Shown: piece by piece, positions 1-9,412 of the stretch
Layout of the letters: every line of letters begins with the position of its first letter
Numbering within the stretch: position 1 is the first letter of the stretch
Source: Saprospiraceae bacterium
Lineage (GTDB): Bacteria > Bacteroidota > Bacteroidia > Chitinophagales > Saprospiraceae
Assembly (NCBI GenBank): GCA_016714085.1
Contig: JADJNW010000003.1
Coordinates: 682,001 to 746,000 of the forward strand
DNA: 64,000 nucleotides
Reading direction: 5' to 3'
Program-made: the position numbers and the translations under genes
The notes under the pieces: model-generated
Database searches by the model: none
What the model saw: the letters and a program-made list of their open reading frames with translations, nothing else
Told to the model about the DNA's origin: nothing

Positions 1-786
1 TCTCGATTGGAGCGCGCAGATCGACTTCCGGCAGTGAAAGTGAACTCAAAAGTATTGGGTGTGCCTTCCGGTACGATTGGTACAGAAATTCAACAATGGG
101 TTGCAGAGAATCCGCCCCCTCCGGGTGTCAATGTGAAATACGAGGGTGAACTTAAAAACCAAACAGAGGACTTCATGACAATGATCGTTGCCTTATTCGC
201 AGGTATCATTTTTATGTATCTCATCATGGTGGCCTTGTTTGATTCTTATATTTATCCTTTCATCGTATTGTTGTCCTTGCCTTTGTCTATCATTGGTGCA
301 TTCTTAGCGCTTGCATTAGCGCCTGCTACATTGAGTATTTTCACGATGCTTGGTGTAATTATGTTGATGGGTTTAGTTGCGAAAAACGCGATCCTTTTGG
401 TGGATTTTGCCAATCAGGCGAAAGCAGAAGGTTTGAAAACAACGGAAGCATTGATACAAGCTGGTCAAGAGCGTTTGCGTCCAATTTTGATGACAACGAT
501 GGCATTGGCGATTGGTATGATCCCGATTGCGGTAGCCGATGGCGCTGCTTCTGAGTGGAAAAACGGTTTAGGTTGGGTATTGATTGGCGGTCTGATCAGT
601 TCCATGTTTTTGACGCTGCTTGTGATTCCTGCGGGCTATCAGCTCGTGGACAATATATCCGATGGTTTGACTGCTTTATATCGAAGAATTTTTGGAATCA
701 AACCAAAAGCCGCTGAAGAAGAAATGAGTTTAGAACCAGCGACTAACCATCAGCCGGTACATAAAGAACAAGAAGCGGAGATTTAA
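1..786 (+). CDS. RND efflux pump inner-membrane subunit, C-terminal part (partial at window edge)
   Basis: This is the C-terminal quarter of an RND (HAE1/AcrB-MexB type) proton-driven exporter; the reading frame is open to base 1, so the start lies outside the window. Visible are the last porter-domain stretch, then a membrane block with the family pattern GLVAKNAILLVDFANQ and a second conserved block, ERLRPILMTTMALAIGMIPI. The last roughly 50 residues are a charged cytoplasmic tail. In the family this subunit works with a periplasmic adaptor and an outer-membrane channel, which would lie upstream. A hairpin terminator follows about 60 bp downstream. The family is certain; the substrate cannot be told. 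Confidence 0.93.
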   Translation, partial: SRLERADRLPAVKVNSKVLGVPSGTIGTEIQQWVAENPPPPGVNVKYEGELKNQTEDFMTMIVALFAGIIFMYLIMVALFDSYIYPFIVLLSLPLSIIGAFLALALAPATLSIFTMLGVIMLMGLVAKNAILLVDFANQAKAEGLKTTEALIQAGQERLRPILMTTMALAIGMIPIAVADGAASEWKNGLGWVLIGGLISSMFLTLLVIPAGYQLVDNISDGLTALYRRIFGIKPKAAEEEMSLEPATNHQPVHKEQEAEI

Positions 787-848
787 TTACTCCCTTGTTT
801 CCCAAAACAAAGTGAATACTATCCGCATTTTTCAATACAATTTGACAG

Positions 849-878
849 GCGTTGGGCATCTTGCTCAACGCTTTTTTA
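849..878 (+). terminator. Rho-independent terminator after the RND pump gene
   Basis: Bases 849-856 pair with 864-871 (core GCGTTG/CAACGC) around a 7-base loop, followed directly by a T-rich run. The position, about 60 bp after the RND stop codon and before the kinase promoter, fits the end of the efflux operon. Confidence 0.75.
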
Positions 879-949
879 TTTTGAATTTCTTCAAAATAGA
901 CTCATCCAACAGCTTTTATCGAATGTTTAATGCATTTTTTCTGAAAAGG

Positions 950-981
950 TTTGCAACAGACTATAATTTCTTTCTATTTTG
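950..981 (+). promoter_or_regulatory. Candidate Bacteroidota-type promoter of the LytS-like kinase gene
   Basis: TTTG at 950-953 and TATTTTG at 975-981 are 21 bases apart. This matches the TTTG / TAnnTTTG arrangement except that the -7 element is one T short. The start of transcription would fall about 75 bases before the kinase start codon. Only the motif supports this. Confidence 0.4.
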
Positions 982-1062
982 ACCCGGTAAATAAATGTGA
1001 AATTTGAGGTTTGAAATACGAAAAATTTTATTTTCATATTTCTTTTTCGATTAAAGCGATTT

Positions 1063-2124
1063 ATGGATACAGTCATTAATCAGGATTGGCGTTTCAAGCT
1101 GGTGCGGTTCTTTAGCAACCGTTGGGTATATCATATTTTATTCTGGTTGGTGTTGCTTGTGTTGCTCACGGTTATAGAAGATACACGGCGAGGCTTTTTC
1201 TTTACATTTAGTAATGAAATTATTAATATTTTATTCTACGCAGCTATTGTGTATTTCAATTTATTATATCTTATTCCCAATTATCTTTCTAAAAATCGTT
1301 TTCTGACTTACGCTGCTTTATTGATTTTAGCGACGATTATTATTACACCCTTGAAAATGATTGTTTTTTATTTCAAATTCACTGGGCATCCAAGTTTACA
1401 AACACAACTAATTGCAAATCAAGGAAGTTATTTCATTCTCACTTTTGTCATTGCTACATTTTCTACCCTTTCAAAAATTATAAATGATTGGGTGCGCGCT
1501 ACCCGCGAGAAACAAGAATTGGAAACTCGTACCATGCAAACCGAATTGCGTTTCCTTAAATCGCAAATCAATCCGCATTTTTTATTTAATACTTTAAATA
1601 GTCTTTATGCTTTAACTTTAAAAAAATCAGAAAAAGCGCCCGAAATTGTAATAAAACTCTCGGAAATGATGCGCTATATGCTTTATGAATGTAATGAAAA
1701 GCGGGTACCTTTGAGCAACGAAGTGCATTATATTCGCAATTATCTCGATCTCGAACGTTTGCGCCACGGCGATAAAGTGGACATTCGTTTTGAAGTCAAT
1801 GGCCACATCAGCGATCAACAAATCGCGCCCTTAATGTTTATTCCTTTTATCGAAAACAGTTTCAAACATGGGCTGACCAATCAGATTTCTAAAGGATTTG
1901 TGGACATAAAATTAATGGTGGATGGACAGCAATTTGATTTTTACATCGAAAATAGCAAGCCCGACGCGCTTCCTGTGCAAGAACACCATCGCCGAAGTGG
2001 CGGTATTGGATTGGTGAATGTGCGTCGCCGACTCGACATTTTGTACCCTAAAAATTACGAATTAACGATTCACGACAACCCAAAATCGTACGCTGTGAAT
2101 CTACACATCAATATGAATGCTTAA
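1063..2124 (+). CDS. LytS/YehU-type sensor histidine kinase
   Basis: This 353-residue protein has four predicted membrane helices (about residues 21-40, 50-70, 80-104 and 121-140), a short coiled linker, and a His_kinase (PF06580) domain. The phospho-accepting histidine is H172, in the motif QINPHFLFNTLNS. The ATPase part has an N-box near FIENSFKHGL and a G-rich stretch GGIGLVNVRRRL. Such kinases phosphorylate LytTR response regulators, and one is encoded 66 bp downstream, so the two very likely form a pair. There is no extracellular sensor domain beyond short loops, so any signal is probably sensed in the membrane. The nearby RND pump is a possible target, but that is inference from position. 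Confidence 0.9.
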   Translation: MDTVINQDWRFKLVRFFSNRWVYHILFWLVLLVLLTVIEDTRRGFFFTFSNEIINILFYAAIVYFNLLYLIPNYLSKNRFLTYAALLILATIIITPLKMIVFYFKFTGHPSLQTQLIANQGSYFILTFVIATFSTLSKIINDWVRATREKQELETRTMQTELRFLKSQINPHFLFNTLNSLYALTLKKSEKAPEIVIKLSEMMRYMLYECNEKRVPLSNEVHYIRNYLDLERLRHGDKVDIRFEVNGHISDQQIAPLMFIPFIENSFKHGLTNQISKGFVDIKLMVDGQQFDFYIENSKPDALPVQEHHRRSGGIGLVNVRRRLDILYPKNYELTIHDNPKSYAVNLHINMNA

Positions 2125-2190
2125 ATTTGCTGAATTTGCAGTAAATTACTACGATTTTAGATTGGAAAACCACTTTTAAACCATACCATC

Positions 2191-2928
2191 ATGATTAATG
2201 TAATTATCGTTGATGATGAGCCCTTGGCCCAGGATGTACTGGAAACTTATATCGAAAAAGTGCCTGAGCTCAAACTCGTCAAAAAATGCAGCAATGCCTT
2301 TGAAGCCAATGAGGCCTTGAAAAACAATCAAATAGACTTGATGTTTCTTGATATACAAATGCCCCAACTCACCGGCATTGATTTCCTGAAAACCTTGTCG
2401 AAACCGCCTTTGGTTATTTTTACAACGGCTTATTCTAATTATGCGATCGAAGGTTTTGAACTCAACGCCCTGGATTATCTGCTCAAACCGATCTCGATCG
2501 ATCGTTTTATGAAAGCAGTTAATAAAGCGGTAGAACAGGTAGCGTTGCAGAGAAAAGATACGCCCGTTGGCAGCTCTGCTCCATTTGAAGAAGAAGGCCC
2601 GGATTATATTTTTGTAAAGGCCGATAAAAAATTGGTTAAAGTAAATTTTGATGAAATTCTTTACATCGAAGGGCTAAAAGATTATGTCATCATTCGCATG
2701 GAAGGCCAACGCGTGATTACCTTGCAAACGATGAAAAGCCTGGAAGATAAACTTCCACAAAGTCAGTTCAAACGCATCCACCGATCTTATATCGTTAATA
2801 TCAAGCATATTGAAGCGGTGGTGGGTAATATGGTGGAAGTAACAGAAAAAGGGCAAGCCAAGCACCTGCCTGTTGGCAAGAATTATCGCGACGAGTTGCT
2901 GGATATGATTAACAAAAATCGCTTGTAA
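2191..2928 (+). CDS. LytTR-family response regulator
   Basis: This 245-residue protein has an N-terminal receiver domain (about residues 1-120) with acidic residues D8 and D9, the phospho-acceptor D54 in LMFLDIQMP, the conserved threonine in FTTAYS, and the lysine in YLLKPIS. A C-terminal LytTR DNA-binding domain (about 140-242) carries the typical strand YIFVKADKKLVKVNF and the motif FKRIHRSYIVN. It pairs with the LytS-type kinase just upstream. The next gene starts 2 bp after its stop, so the three genes are probably cotranscribed. Confidence 0.92.
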   Translation: MINVIIVDDEPLAQDVLETYIEKVPELKLVKKCSNAFEANEALKNNQIDLMFLDIQMPQLTGIDFLKTLSKPPLVIFTTAYSNYAIEGFELNALDYLLKPISIDRFMKAVNKAVEQVALQRKDTPVGSSAPFEEEGPDYIFVKADKKLVKVNFDEILYIEGLKDYVIIRMEGQRVITLQTMKSLEDKLPQSQFKRIHRSYIVNIKHIEAVVGNMVEVTEKGQAKHLPVGKNYRDELLDMINKNRL

Positions 2929-2930
2929 TT

Positions 2931-3809
2931 GTGGCTTCGGGCTTACCCGAAAATGTACGAAAATCTTGCGAAATGCTTCTGGGTACAACCATCGAAGCCA
3001 GTTTTCATGTGGGCGATGGCGACATCAACGAGGCACGACGCCTGGAAACTTCTGGTGGTAGGTTTTTCCTAAAAATGAATGCTGCCCCGCAAGCCCATGA
3101 AATGTTTGCTGCCGAAGCAAAAGGACTTGCATTACTCGCCAAATCGCATACTTTGCGTATTCCGAAAGTTATTGGTCATAGTGAGCCGGGAGATAATAAC
3201 AGAGGCTTTTTAATCCTGGAATTTATCGAAGCTGGTCATCGTCGCGCTGATTTTTGGAGTCGATTCGGTGAAGGATTGGCGGCCTTGCATAGAATAAGAA
3301 ATAAATATTTTGGTTTGGAATATCATAATTTTATTGGTAGCTTATCACAATTTAATAAACAGCATAATAATTGGATAACATTTTACATCGAAGAACGCTT
3401 GCTTCCTCAAATTCAATTAGCAGAAACGCAAAATCAATTCTCCACTAAAGATCACGAAAATTTCGATTTACTATTCAAAAAACTACCACAAATCTTGCCC
3501 GATGAGCCGCCAGCGTTGATTCACGGCGATCTTTGGAGCGGCAACTTTCTATCCGACGAACAAGGCGCACCAGTATTAATCGATCCTGCCGTTTGTTTCG
3601 CCTCCCGTGAAATGGATATTGCGATGAGCAAGCTTTTTGGCGGTTTTGATCGTGAATTTTATCAAGTTTATCAAGCCGCATATCCACTGCTTCCTGGCTG
3701 GGAAGAGCGCATTGATTTATACCAATTATATTATTTATTGGTGCACGTCAATTTATTTGGCGGCGGTTATATACAATCGGTGCGACAAGTCGTGCGGCGG
3801 TATTTATAG
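2931..3809 (+). CDS. Fructosamine-3-kinase family protein
   Basis: This 292-residue protein belongs to the fructosamine/ketosamine kinase family (protein-kinase-like fold). Family members phosphorylate sugar groups attached to amines on glycated proteins, which destabilises the adduct. The catalytic loop HGDLWSGNF (about residues 198-206) and the metal-binding DPA (about 218-220) are present, and length is normal for the family. The chosen start is a GTG only 2 bp after the stop of the response regulator; no better ATG exists nearby. Cotranscription with a LytS/LytTR pair is unusual and its meaning is unclear. Confidence 0.85.
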   Translation: MASGLPENVRKSCEMLLGTTIEASFHVGDGDINEARRLETSGGRFFLKMNAAPQAHEMFAAEAKGLALLAKSHTLRIPKVIGHSEPGDNNRGFLILEFIEAGHRRADFWSRFGEGLAALHRIRNKYFGLEYHNFIGSLSQFNKQHNNWITFYIEERLLPQIQLAETQNQFSTKDHENFDLLFKKLPQILPDEPPALIHGDLWSGNFLSDEQGAPVLIDPAVCFASREMDIAMSKLFGGFDREFYQVYQAAYPLLPGWEERIDLYQLYYLLVHVNLFGGGYIQSVRQVVRRYL

Positions 3810-3843
3810 TGTTTAATGCCCACCCGCCGCTGCTACCGGATTA

Positions 3844-5306
3844 TTATTTCCTTTTATCGATTTTTTTATTATCTTTTACCCAAAGCCATAATATAGCGGA
3901 AATGCCTAATGCGATAGCGCAAATAATATAAATCGCACTTCTACTCTCTTGTTTTTCAATAAAACCGCCTAAAGATGAAGCAACCAATTGCGGCAGCACC
4001 ACCGAAAGATTAAACAGCCCCATGTACAAGCCCATCCGCGCGGGATTCACTACTTCCGACATAATAGCAAATGGCAAACTTACCACCGCCGCCCAGCCAA
4101 TGCCGGCTATGCCCATCAATATAAATAAGGATACCGAGGATTTGCCAAGAAAAACAATCGCAGCATATCCCAGCGTCATTACAACAAGACATAAAATATG
4201 CGTCCTTACACGACCTATTTTTTCTGCCAAAGGCTCCAGCACGAATGCCGGTAATAAAAATCCGACCGTATTTAAAATGGCAAAGGATATATTATTAATA
4301 TCACCGAGTTGATCGTTTTGAGTCGCATTTAAAACATCACTAATATTATATCCCATTATCACTTCCTTAATATATCCAAAATTATAAATAAACATCGTTT
4401 GTACGCCCAGCCATGTAAAAGCGTGCGCCGCCAGTATTTTCTGAAAAGCAATCGCATCTGCTGCTGTTTCGGAGAGTCCGGGTTTATCTTTTCTTATTAA
4501 ATTAGCAATTAATAATCCTGTTAATATTAAGCAAATAATTTCAGCCCAATAATGCTCCACTTTAATATTATTCATCCTTATTACAATGCGATAAACGGCG
4601 TAGAGCAGCAGTCCCCATAAAGGTTGTATCGTTTTCAAAACATCCATCCATGAAGTTCGAGTCGAAGATTTATTTACTTCATTATTAATATTTAATTGAC
4701 GCGGTTCTTCAATAAAAAAAGGTGGTATAATAGAAAATAAAAATACAAGGATCGCGCCCAAGTAAATAAGCGTATAATTATCCCAATAAGTTCCAATTAA
4801 ATAAGCCAGCACTCCAAAAAGCCAGAAACCGTCTGCATCCAGGTGTAACCTTTGGTGCGCAATTCGCCTTCGGGCGTTACATCTGCAATAATAGATCGGG
4901 TCGGATTAAAACTAATATTAATAGCTAAATCAAGACTAATCGCCACAGCAATCGCCACGCCAATCACGCCAGCCAACCCCAGTGTGTCACTAATAACGCC
5001 GATAAATGGCAATGCCAGGATCATCAAAGCTGCAAGAACGCCACCAATCAGGATAAAGGGCCGCCTCCGCCCTCGCCAAAACCAGACATCATCGCTAATC
5101 AAGCCTACAATTGGTTGCCCCAGAATACCTGCCAGCGGCCCTGCCAGCCAGACAAAGCCAATATCCTCAAGGTTTAAGCCAAATTTTGTATTCAAAATCC
5201 AGCTGAGCGCAGCGATTTGAACGCAGAGGGCGAACCCCATTGCAGTGGCAGGAAGACTCAGCAGTATGTAAAAAGAATTGGTAAGCCGTTTTTGAATATC
5301 CAGCAT
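3844..5306 (-). CDS. SLC45/GPH-like MFS sugar transporter, frame broken near 4816-4820
   Basis: This is a sugar transporter of the major facilitator superfamily, close to the SLC45/maltose-sucrose type. The gene reads as two overlapping frames, 5306-4797 and 4812-3844. Adding one T to the T5 run at 4816-4820 (reverse strand) joins them and restores GYTWMQTVSGFFGVLAYLIG, giving about 487 residues and about twelve membrane helices, the usual family size. The N-terminal half carries the loop motif RGRRRPFILIGG seen in this family. It lies next to a pullulanase, so uptake of maltose or short alpha-glucans into the cytoplasm is likely. The break is most easily explained as a sequencing deletion, but a real pseudogene cannot be excluded. 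Confidence 0.8.
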
Positions 5307-5384
5307 GGTTTAGTTCGTTTCATTTCCTAAAATTCTATAAATCTACAAAAGTAAGCTGGTTTGATGTATCATTTTTATAAAAAA

Positions 5385-5416
5385 GTAAAATCGCCTCGAC
5401 TCAATATGAGCGAGGC
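5385..5416 (-). terminator. Hairpin terminator of the NTF2-like gene
   Basis: GCCTCG at 5393-5398 pairs with CGAGGC at 5411-5416, and CTCA/TGAG extends the stem past one bulged base. Read on the reverse strand, the stem is followed by a T-rich run. It separates the gene at 5552-6028 from the transporter downstream. Confidence 0.5.
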
Positions 5417-5551
5417 AACCAAAATTACCCGAACTATATAAAATTATCGCGTTCTTTTACATCCTAATGATATAGAATATAAGAACTGTTTCTCACCGTA
5501 GGCAAGAATATTTTTTTCATAGCTTTATATTTTAGTTTTGTAAACTAGCTG

Positions 5552-6028
5552 TTATTTACGTTCTATTACAGAATCGTGAAATGAAGCGCGTTTCCAGATG
5601 CCATCTTCCTGTACCCAGGTATGTGTAAAGCGGATTTTTGTTTCAAATTGCTTTCCATTTTCTATTCCTTCTGCAATATTTAGTCCATTTATTATAGCTG
5701 TATTATTATATATCTTTATTACCACTTCTTCATTTTGATAATCATTTATATGTAAAGTGTTCTCTTGCAATGCTTTTTTGCGAGATTGAATATACTGAAG
5801 CCATGCGCTCTTACCGATTGGCGCTGCGCCATTATTAGAATGTAAATAATTTTCTGTAAGCATTTTGGAAAGCTGGGCAGTATCTGCTATTACAAAAGCT
5901 TTACTAAAAGCCTCTAAAGCTTGCCTAACTTGTACTTCTTTATCATAAATATTTACATCAGGAGGCAATTGAGCTGATAAAACAAAAGCGAAACTAAATA
6001 AAATCATCAAAGGCAATAGTTTTTTCAT
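5552..6028 (-). CDS. Secreted NTF2-like (DUF4440/SnoaL-type) protein
   Basis: This 158-residue protein starts with a clear signal peptide (about residues 1-19, ending LSAQ). The rest matches the NTF2-like fold of the DUF4440 family: an N-terminal helix with an ALEAFSKAFVIADTAQLSKML pattern, the motif YLHSNNG, and paired strands ending in THTWVQEDGIWKRASFHDS. Members of this fold often bind small molecules, or act as enzymes, but no function can be assigned here. It lies between the pullulanase and the sugar transporter on the same strand, so it may share their regulation. Confidence 0.7.
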   Translation of the reverse strand: MKKLLPLMILFSFAFVLSAQLPPDVNIYDKEVQVRQALEAFSKAFVIADTAQLSKMLTENYLHSNNGAAPIGKSAWLQYIQSRKKALQENTLHINDYQNEEVVIKIYNNTAIINGLNIAEGIENGKQFETKIRFTHTWVQEDGIWKRASFHDSVIERK

Positions 6029-6206
6029 ACTAAAGCAATAATCAGTGAATAAATCGGGTGATATTTTATGCTTTTTTTGAAGCTTTTATAGAAAAGACTA
6101 CTACCTAATATAAAAGTTGCATTTTGCAAACAAAATTATTTCATCAAAAGACGAAATTAATCTTTCTTTCGATGAAAGTAAATAGAATCTCCGTTTTATA
6201 ATATTT

Positions 6207-8213
6207 CTACCGCACCAGCACCAAGGCTGAAATAGCCGACATCATGATTGGAAAATCCTCTCCTCCTTTTACTTTACGAATGCCGGATTCATTAATTCCC
6301 TGATCATCAAGCACTACTGTCCATTCGCCGTCCGGCAAGTACAATTCACGCGGATTGCGATTGCCATTAAAAAAGACGATAATTTCCTTCCACGCATCGC
6401 CGTTGGCATTATTAGAAATCGTATAACCTACAATATTATCAGGGTGTTTGAATTCGAGGAATTTTAAGTTTTTCTGAATTTGCTCGGTCGAAGTCATCCG
6501 AAATGCCGGATGATTTTTACGTAAAGTGATCAAATCTTTATAATAATTATACACATCTTTATATTTCGACTTACGCGACCAATCAAGCAAATTAATACTA
6601 TCCGATGATTCGAATGAATTTTCCACGCCCTGCTTGGTTCGCAACAATTCCACGCCCGCGTGTAAAAAGCTTACACCTTGTGAAGTCAACACCATCGCGC
6701 CTGCTAATTTGTGCATTTTGATGCGCTCGACTTCGCTGGCATCCGCCGCAGAAATGGAAAGCCGATCCCAAAGCGTATGATTATCATGACATGATACATA
6801 AGTAATAGTTTGATAAGGTTCTTTAGCCCAAGGTTCTTTTGAATAATTGACCGAATCGTACAACACCTGTGGGTGTTGGGTCGAAGCCACAATTCCAAAT
6901 TTTACACTTTCTTCCAATCCTGGTTTACCGCTTATAAATGCTTTCTCCGTTGGTGTAAAAACATGACCTTTAATACCATCACGCATATCATCGCTGAAGG
7001 CAGCAATTTTATCCAATTTATAAGTAAATTTTTTCAAAGCGCGCTGTTCTTCAGGTAGCGGCGAATCTTTGGCCGTCCAGCCTTCGCCATAAATAAAGAT
7101 CGTGGGATCAATTTTATGTAATTCAGCGCTTATTTGATTCATCGTTTCCTGATCGTGAATGCCCATCAAATCAAAGCGAAAGCCGTCAATATGATATTCA
7201 TTCACCCAATATTTTACAGATTCTATTATAAATTTGCGCATCATCGGGCGCTCGCTGGCGGTTTCATTGCCGCAGGCGGCTGCATCCGAGAAGCTACCGT
7301 CTTCATTATGTCGATAATAATATCCCGGTACAATTTGATTAAAAACAGAAGCTTCGGTATCGCCCGTATGATTATAAACAACATCCAAAATGACGCGAAT
7401 TCCATTATTATGTAAAGTTTTCACCATTTCTTTAAACTCGCGGATACGCACTGCGCCATCATAAGGATCGGTAGCATAACTCCCTTCAGGAACATTATAA
7501 TTCTTGGGGTCATAGCCCCAATTATATTTAGGATTATTCTCAATTGTTTCATCCAATGATTTAAAATCAAATGATGGCAAAAGGTGAATATGTGTAATAC
7601 CGAGGTCTTTGATATGATCCAAGCCTGTCATTTCGCCTATTGCATTTTTAGTACCTAATTCGCTCAAACCCAAGAATTTACCCGTATTTTTGATGCCTGA
7701 ATTTGGATCAGATGATAAATCCCGGACGTGTAATTCGTATATAATAATGTCATTAAAATTTGATAAAGTTGGACGTTTATCATTTTCCCAGCCTTCGGGA
7801 TTTGTTTCTGAAAAATCCACCACCATGCCACGATTGCCATTCACGCCAACCGCCTTTGCATAAGGGTCGGGTACTTCCGCCAACCAGTTATCCTCCACTT
7901 TTACTTGAAAAGTATAAAATTTTCCTTTCAAATCTTCTTTAAATATAATTTCCCAAACGCCATTTTTACTGCGTTTTAGATGATCGCTGCGTATGGGCTC
8001 GCCGCCTTCCCCAGCTTCGTATAAATGAATCTTTACTTCTTGCGCCGTGGGCGACCAGATTTTAAATCCTGATTTTACAGGTGTATAATTTAAACCAAGA
8101 TCATCTCCATCATATACAGGATATTCGTCATAAGAAGCATAAGATGTCGGCTCGGTTGGTTGGCAAGCAAAAAGCATGAGCAAAGCGATTAACAAGATGA
8201 ATATTTGTTTCAT
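6207..8213 (-). CDS. pulA: Type I pullulanase (GH13), lipoprotein
   Basis: This 668-residue lipoprotein (signal peptide with lipobox LMLFAC, Cys17) has an N-terminal CBM48-like domain and a GH13 subfamily 14 catalytic barrel. The type I pullulanase signature YNWGYDP is present. The catalytic triad is visible as the nucleophile Asp in DGFRFDLMG, the acid/base Glu in YGEGW and the third Asp in SCHDNHT. It would cleave alpha-1,6 branch points of pullulan, glycogen or starch-like glucans at the cell surface or in the periplasm. A maltose-type transporter lies two genes downstream on the same strand, so the group probably degrades and imports alpha-glucans. Length and domain order are normal. Confidence 0.93.
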   Translation of the reverse strand: MKQIFILLIALLMLFACQPTEPTSYASYDEYPVYDGDDLGLNYTPVKSGFKIWSPTAQEVKIHLYEAGEGGEPIRSDHLKRSKNGVWEIIFKEDLKGKFYTFQVKVEDNWLAEVPDPYAKAVGVNGNRGMVVDFSETNPEGWENDKRPTLSNFNDIIIYELHVRDLSSDPNSGIKNTGKFLGLSELGTKNAIGEMTGLDHIKDLGITHIHLLPSFDFKSLDETIENNPKYNWGYDPKNYNVPEGSYATDPYDGAVRIREFKEMVKTLHNNGIRVILDVVYNHTGDTEASVFNQIVPGYYYRHNEDGSFSDAAACGNETASERPMMRKFIIESVKYWVNEYHIDGFRFDLMGIHDQETMNQISAELHKIDPTIFIYGEGWTAKDSPLPEEQRALKKFTYKLDKIAAFSDDMRDGIKGHVFTPTEKAFISGKPGLEESVKFGIVASTQHPQVLYDSVNYSKEPWAKEPYQTITYVSCHDNHTLWDRLSISAADASEVERIKMHKLAGAMVLTSQGVSFLHAGVELLRTKQGVENSFESSDSINLLDWSRKSKYKDVYNYYKDLITLRKNHPAFRMTSTEQIQKNLKFLEFKHPDNIVGYTISNNANGDAWKEIIVFFNGNRNPRELYLPDGEWTVVLDDQGINESGIRKVKGGEDFPIMMSAISALVLVR

Positions 8214-8316
8214 GGCAACGATTTAGCATAAAAATTAAGGAAAGATAAAAAAGCCTTGCATAAATTTCATTTAAAACTCTTACATTTAATCTTTCAGCAA
8301 CATTTTATCCATTGAC

Positions 8317-8347
8317 AATGTGGCACATTTGTGAAATGCACCACATT
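8317..8347. repeat. Dispersed palindromic repeat, copy 1
   Basis: The arms AATGTGGCACATTT (8317-8330) and AAATGCACCACATT (8334-8347) pair at 12 of 14 positions around a 3-base loop. Near-identical elements occur at 14344-14370 and 47634-47662. This copy lies about 20 bp before the start codon of the MbtH-like gene. Confidence 0.8.
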
Positions 8348-8366
8348 TATCAAAAACGAATAAGTC

Positions 8367-8600
8367 ATGTCAAACTGGAACGAAGAAGAAGATAATATTA
8401 TTTACGCGGTCGTAGTTAATCACGAAGAGCAGTACAGCATTTTGCCTGCCGACCGAGAGCTTCCATTAGGCTGGAAGACAGTCGGTGTGAGTGGTCCAAA
8501 ACAAATTTGCTTAGACCATATTAAAGAAGTCTGGACCGATATGCGGCCGCTCAGCTTGCGCAAAAAAATGGAAGAAATGGAAAAAGGCGATCAGCAATAA
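8367..8600 (+). CDS. MbtH-like protein (orphan)
   Basis: This 77-residue protein matches the MbtH family nearly from end to end: an NWNEEED start, VVVNHEEQYSI, PADRELPLGWKTVG and the C-terminal EVWTDMRPLSLRKKM. MbtH proteins are small chaperone-like partners that bind the adenylation domains of nonribosomal peptide synthetases and support amino-acid activation. The usual Trp of the SIWP segment is Leu here (SILP). No synthetase, carrier protein or adenylation domain exists in this window, so any partner must be elsewhere in the genome. The gene is monocistronic, with the convergent gene 3 bp away, and is preceded by a palindromic repeat. Confidence 0.9.
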   Translation: MSNWNEEEDNIIYAVVVNHEEQYSILPADRELPLGWKTVGVSGPKQICLDHIKEVWTDMRPLSLRKKMEEMEKGDQQ

Positions 8601-8602
8601 TT

Positions 8603-9352
8603 TTAATTTCTAACAGTTAGCTTTTTATTAAACTCTGCACCCATTACTTCCAAATCACTACGCACTTTTTCCAGCATTTCCTGGGGAGGCGTGGCTTCAG
8701 CATTGTAACGCACCAGCCAATAATTGCCCGTTGGCGAAATACGCTCGACAATTTCCATTTCATAGCGCCGATATTGGCGTGCCCACATCGCGCCATCCCT
8801 GCCATTCTTGAGTTCTACGATTATTTCATCCGTTATTACATTCGCCGGAAAACCATGATTATCGCCGCTTAATTGTTGCCAGCCTTCCGAGCGGGCAGCA
8901 TCGTCGAGCATAGCTTCTAACTCTAGCACTTGATATGGCCGGCCGTCTTTTCCGACAATCGTTTTTACATCACCTTCTTCATAATATGTAATAGAAACCG
9001 TAGGTGCATCATAATATTCGCCACGATATACATTATTAAATTGCCATAAATTGGCTTTCCGAAATGCGCTTACCATCTCTTCGAGTTCATTTTTATCGAA
9101 CTGCCTGGCCCACAAGCCCGTACGTTGGGTATAACGCTCCCCGCGAAAACTTGCAATGCCATCCTCATATATGGTGAGTGTAAAAACAGGGCAGGTTCCA
9201 TAACAAGGACTCTTAGACATTTCAATGACCTTATTCAGCTTGTTCAGATCGATTTTGCTGAGATTGCGCGTAGTAACGCAGCCGCTCATACTGCATAAAA
9301 GAAAGAATAATGCAATAAAACCGAGGTTCCAGGGGTTAAAATGCGATTTCAT
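8603..9352 (-). CDS. DUF6438-type lipoprotein
   Basis: This 249-residue protein has a lipoprotein signal (hydrophobic residues about 10-24, lipobox SMSGC). The segment SPCYGTCPVFTLTIYEDG followed by ASFRGERYTQ is the hallmark of the DUF6438 domain. Two cysteines in CYGTC may form a disulfide or bind metal. The C-terminal half (about residues 150-249) has no domain I recognise. The function is unknown. The upstream 5' region has short GTGTTAT-like repeats resembling those before two other reverse-strand genes. Confidence 0.65.
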   Translation of the reverse strand: MKSHFNPWNLGFIALFFLLCSMSGCVTTRNLSKIDLNKLNKVIEMSKSPCYGTCPVFTLTIYEDGIASFRGERYTQRTGLWARQFDKNELEEMVSAFRKANLWQFNNVYRGEYYDAPTVSITYYEEGDVKTIVGKDGRPYQVLELEAMLDDAARSEGWQQLSGDNHGFPANVITDEIIVELKNGRDGAMWARQYRRYEMEIVERISPTGNYWLVRYNAEATPPQEMLEKVRSDLEVMGAEFNKKLTVRN

Positions 9353-9381
9353 AATAGATAGTGGTGTTTATGTGTTATGAT
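9353..9381. repeat. Degenerate GTGTTATG-type repeat in 5' region
   Basis: The stretch holds GTGGTGTT and TATGTGTTATG in tandem directly before the reverse-strand lipoprotein gene. It resembles the octamer arrays at 28925-28964 and 40903-40958 but is short and imperfect. Confidence 0.4.
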
Positions 9382-9412
9382 ATTTAATTATCAAAATATT
9401 ATAATAATCACT

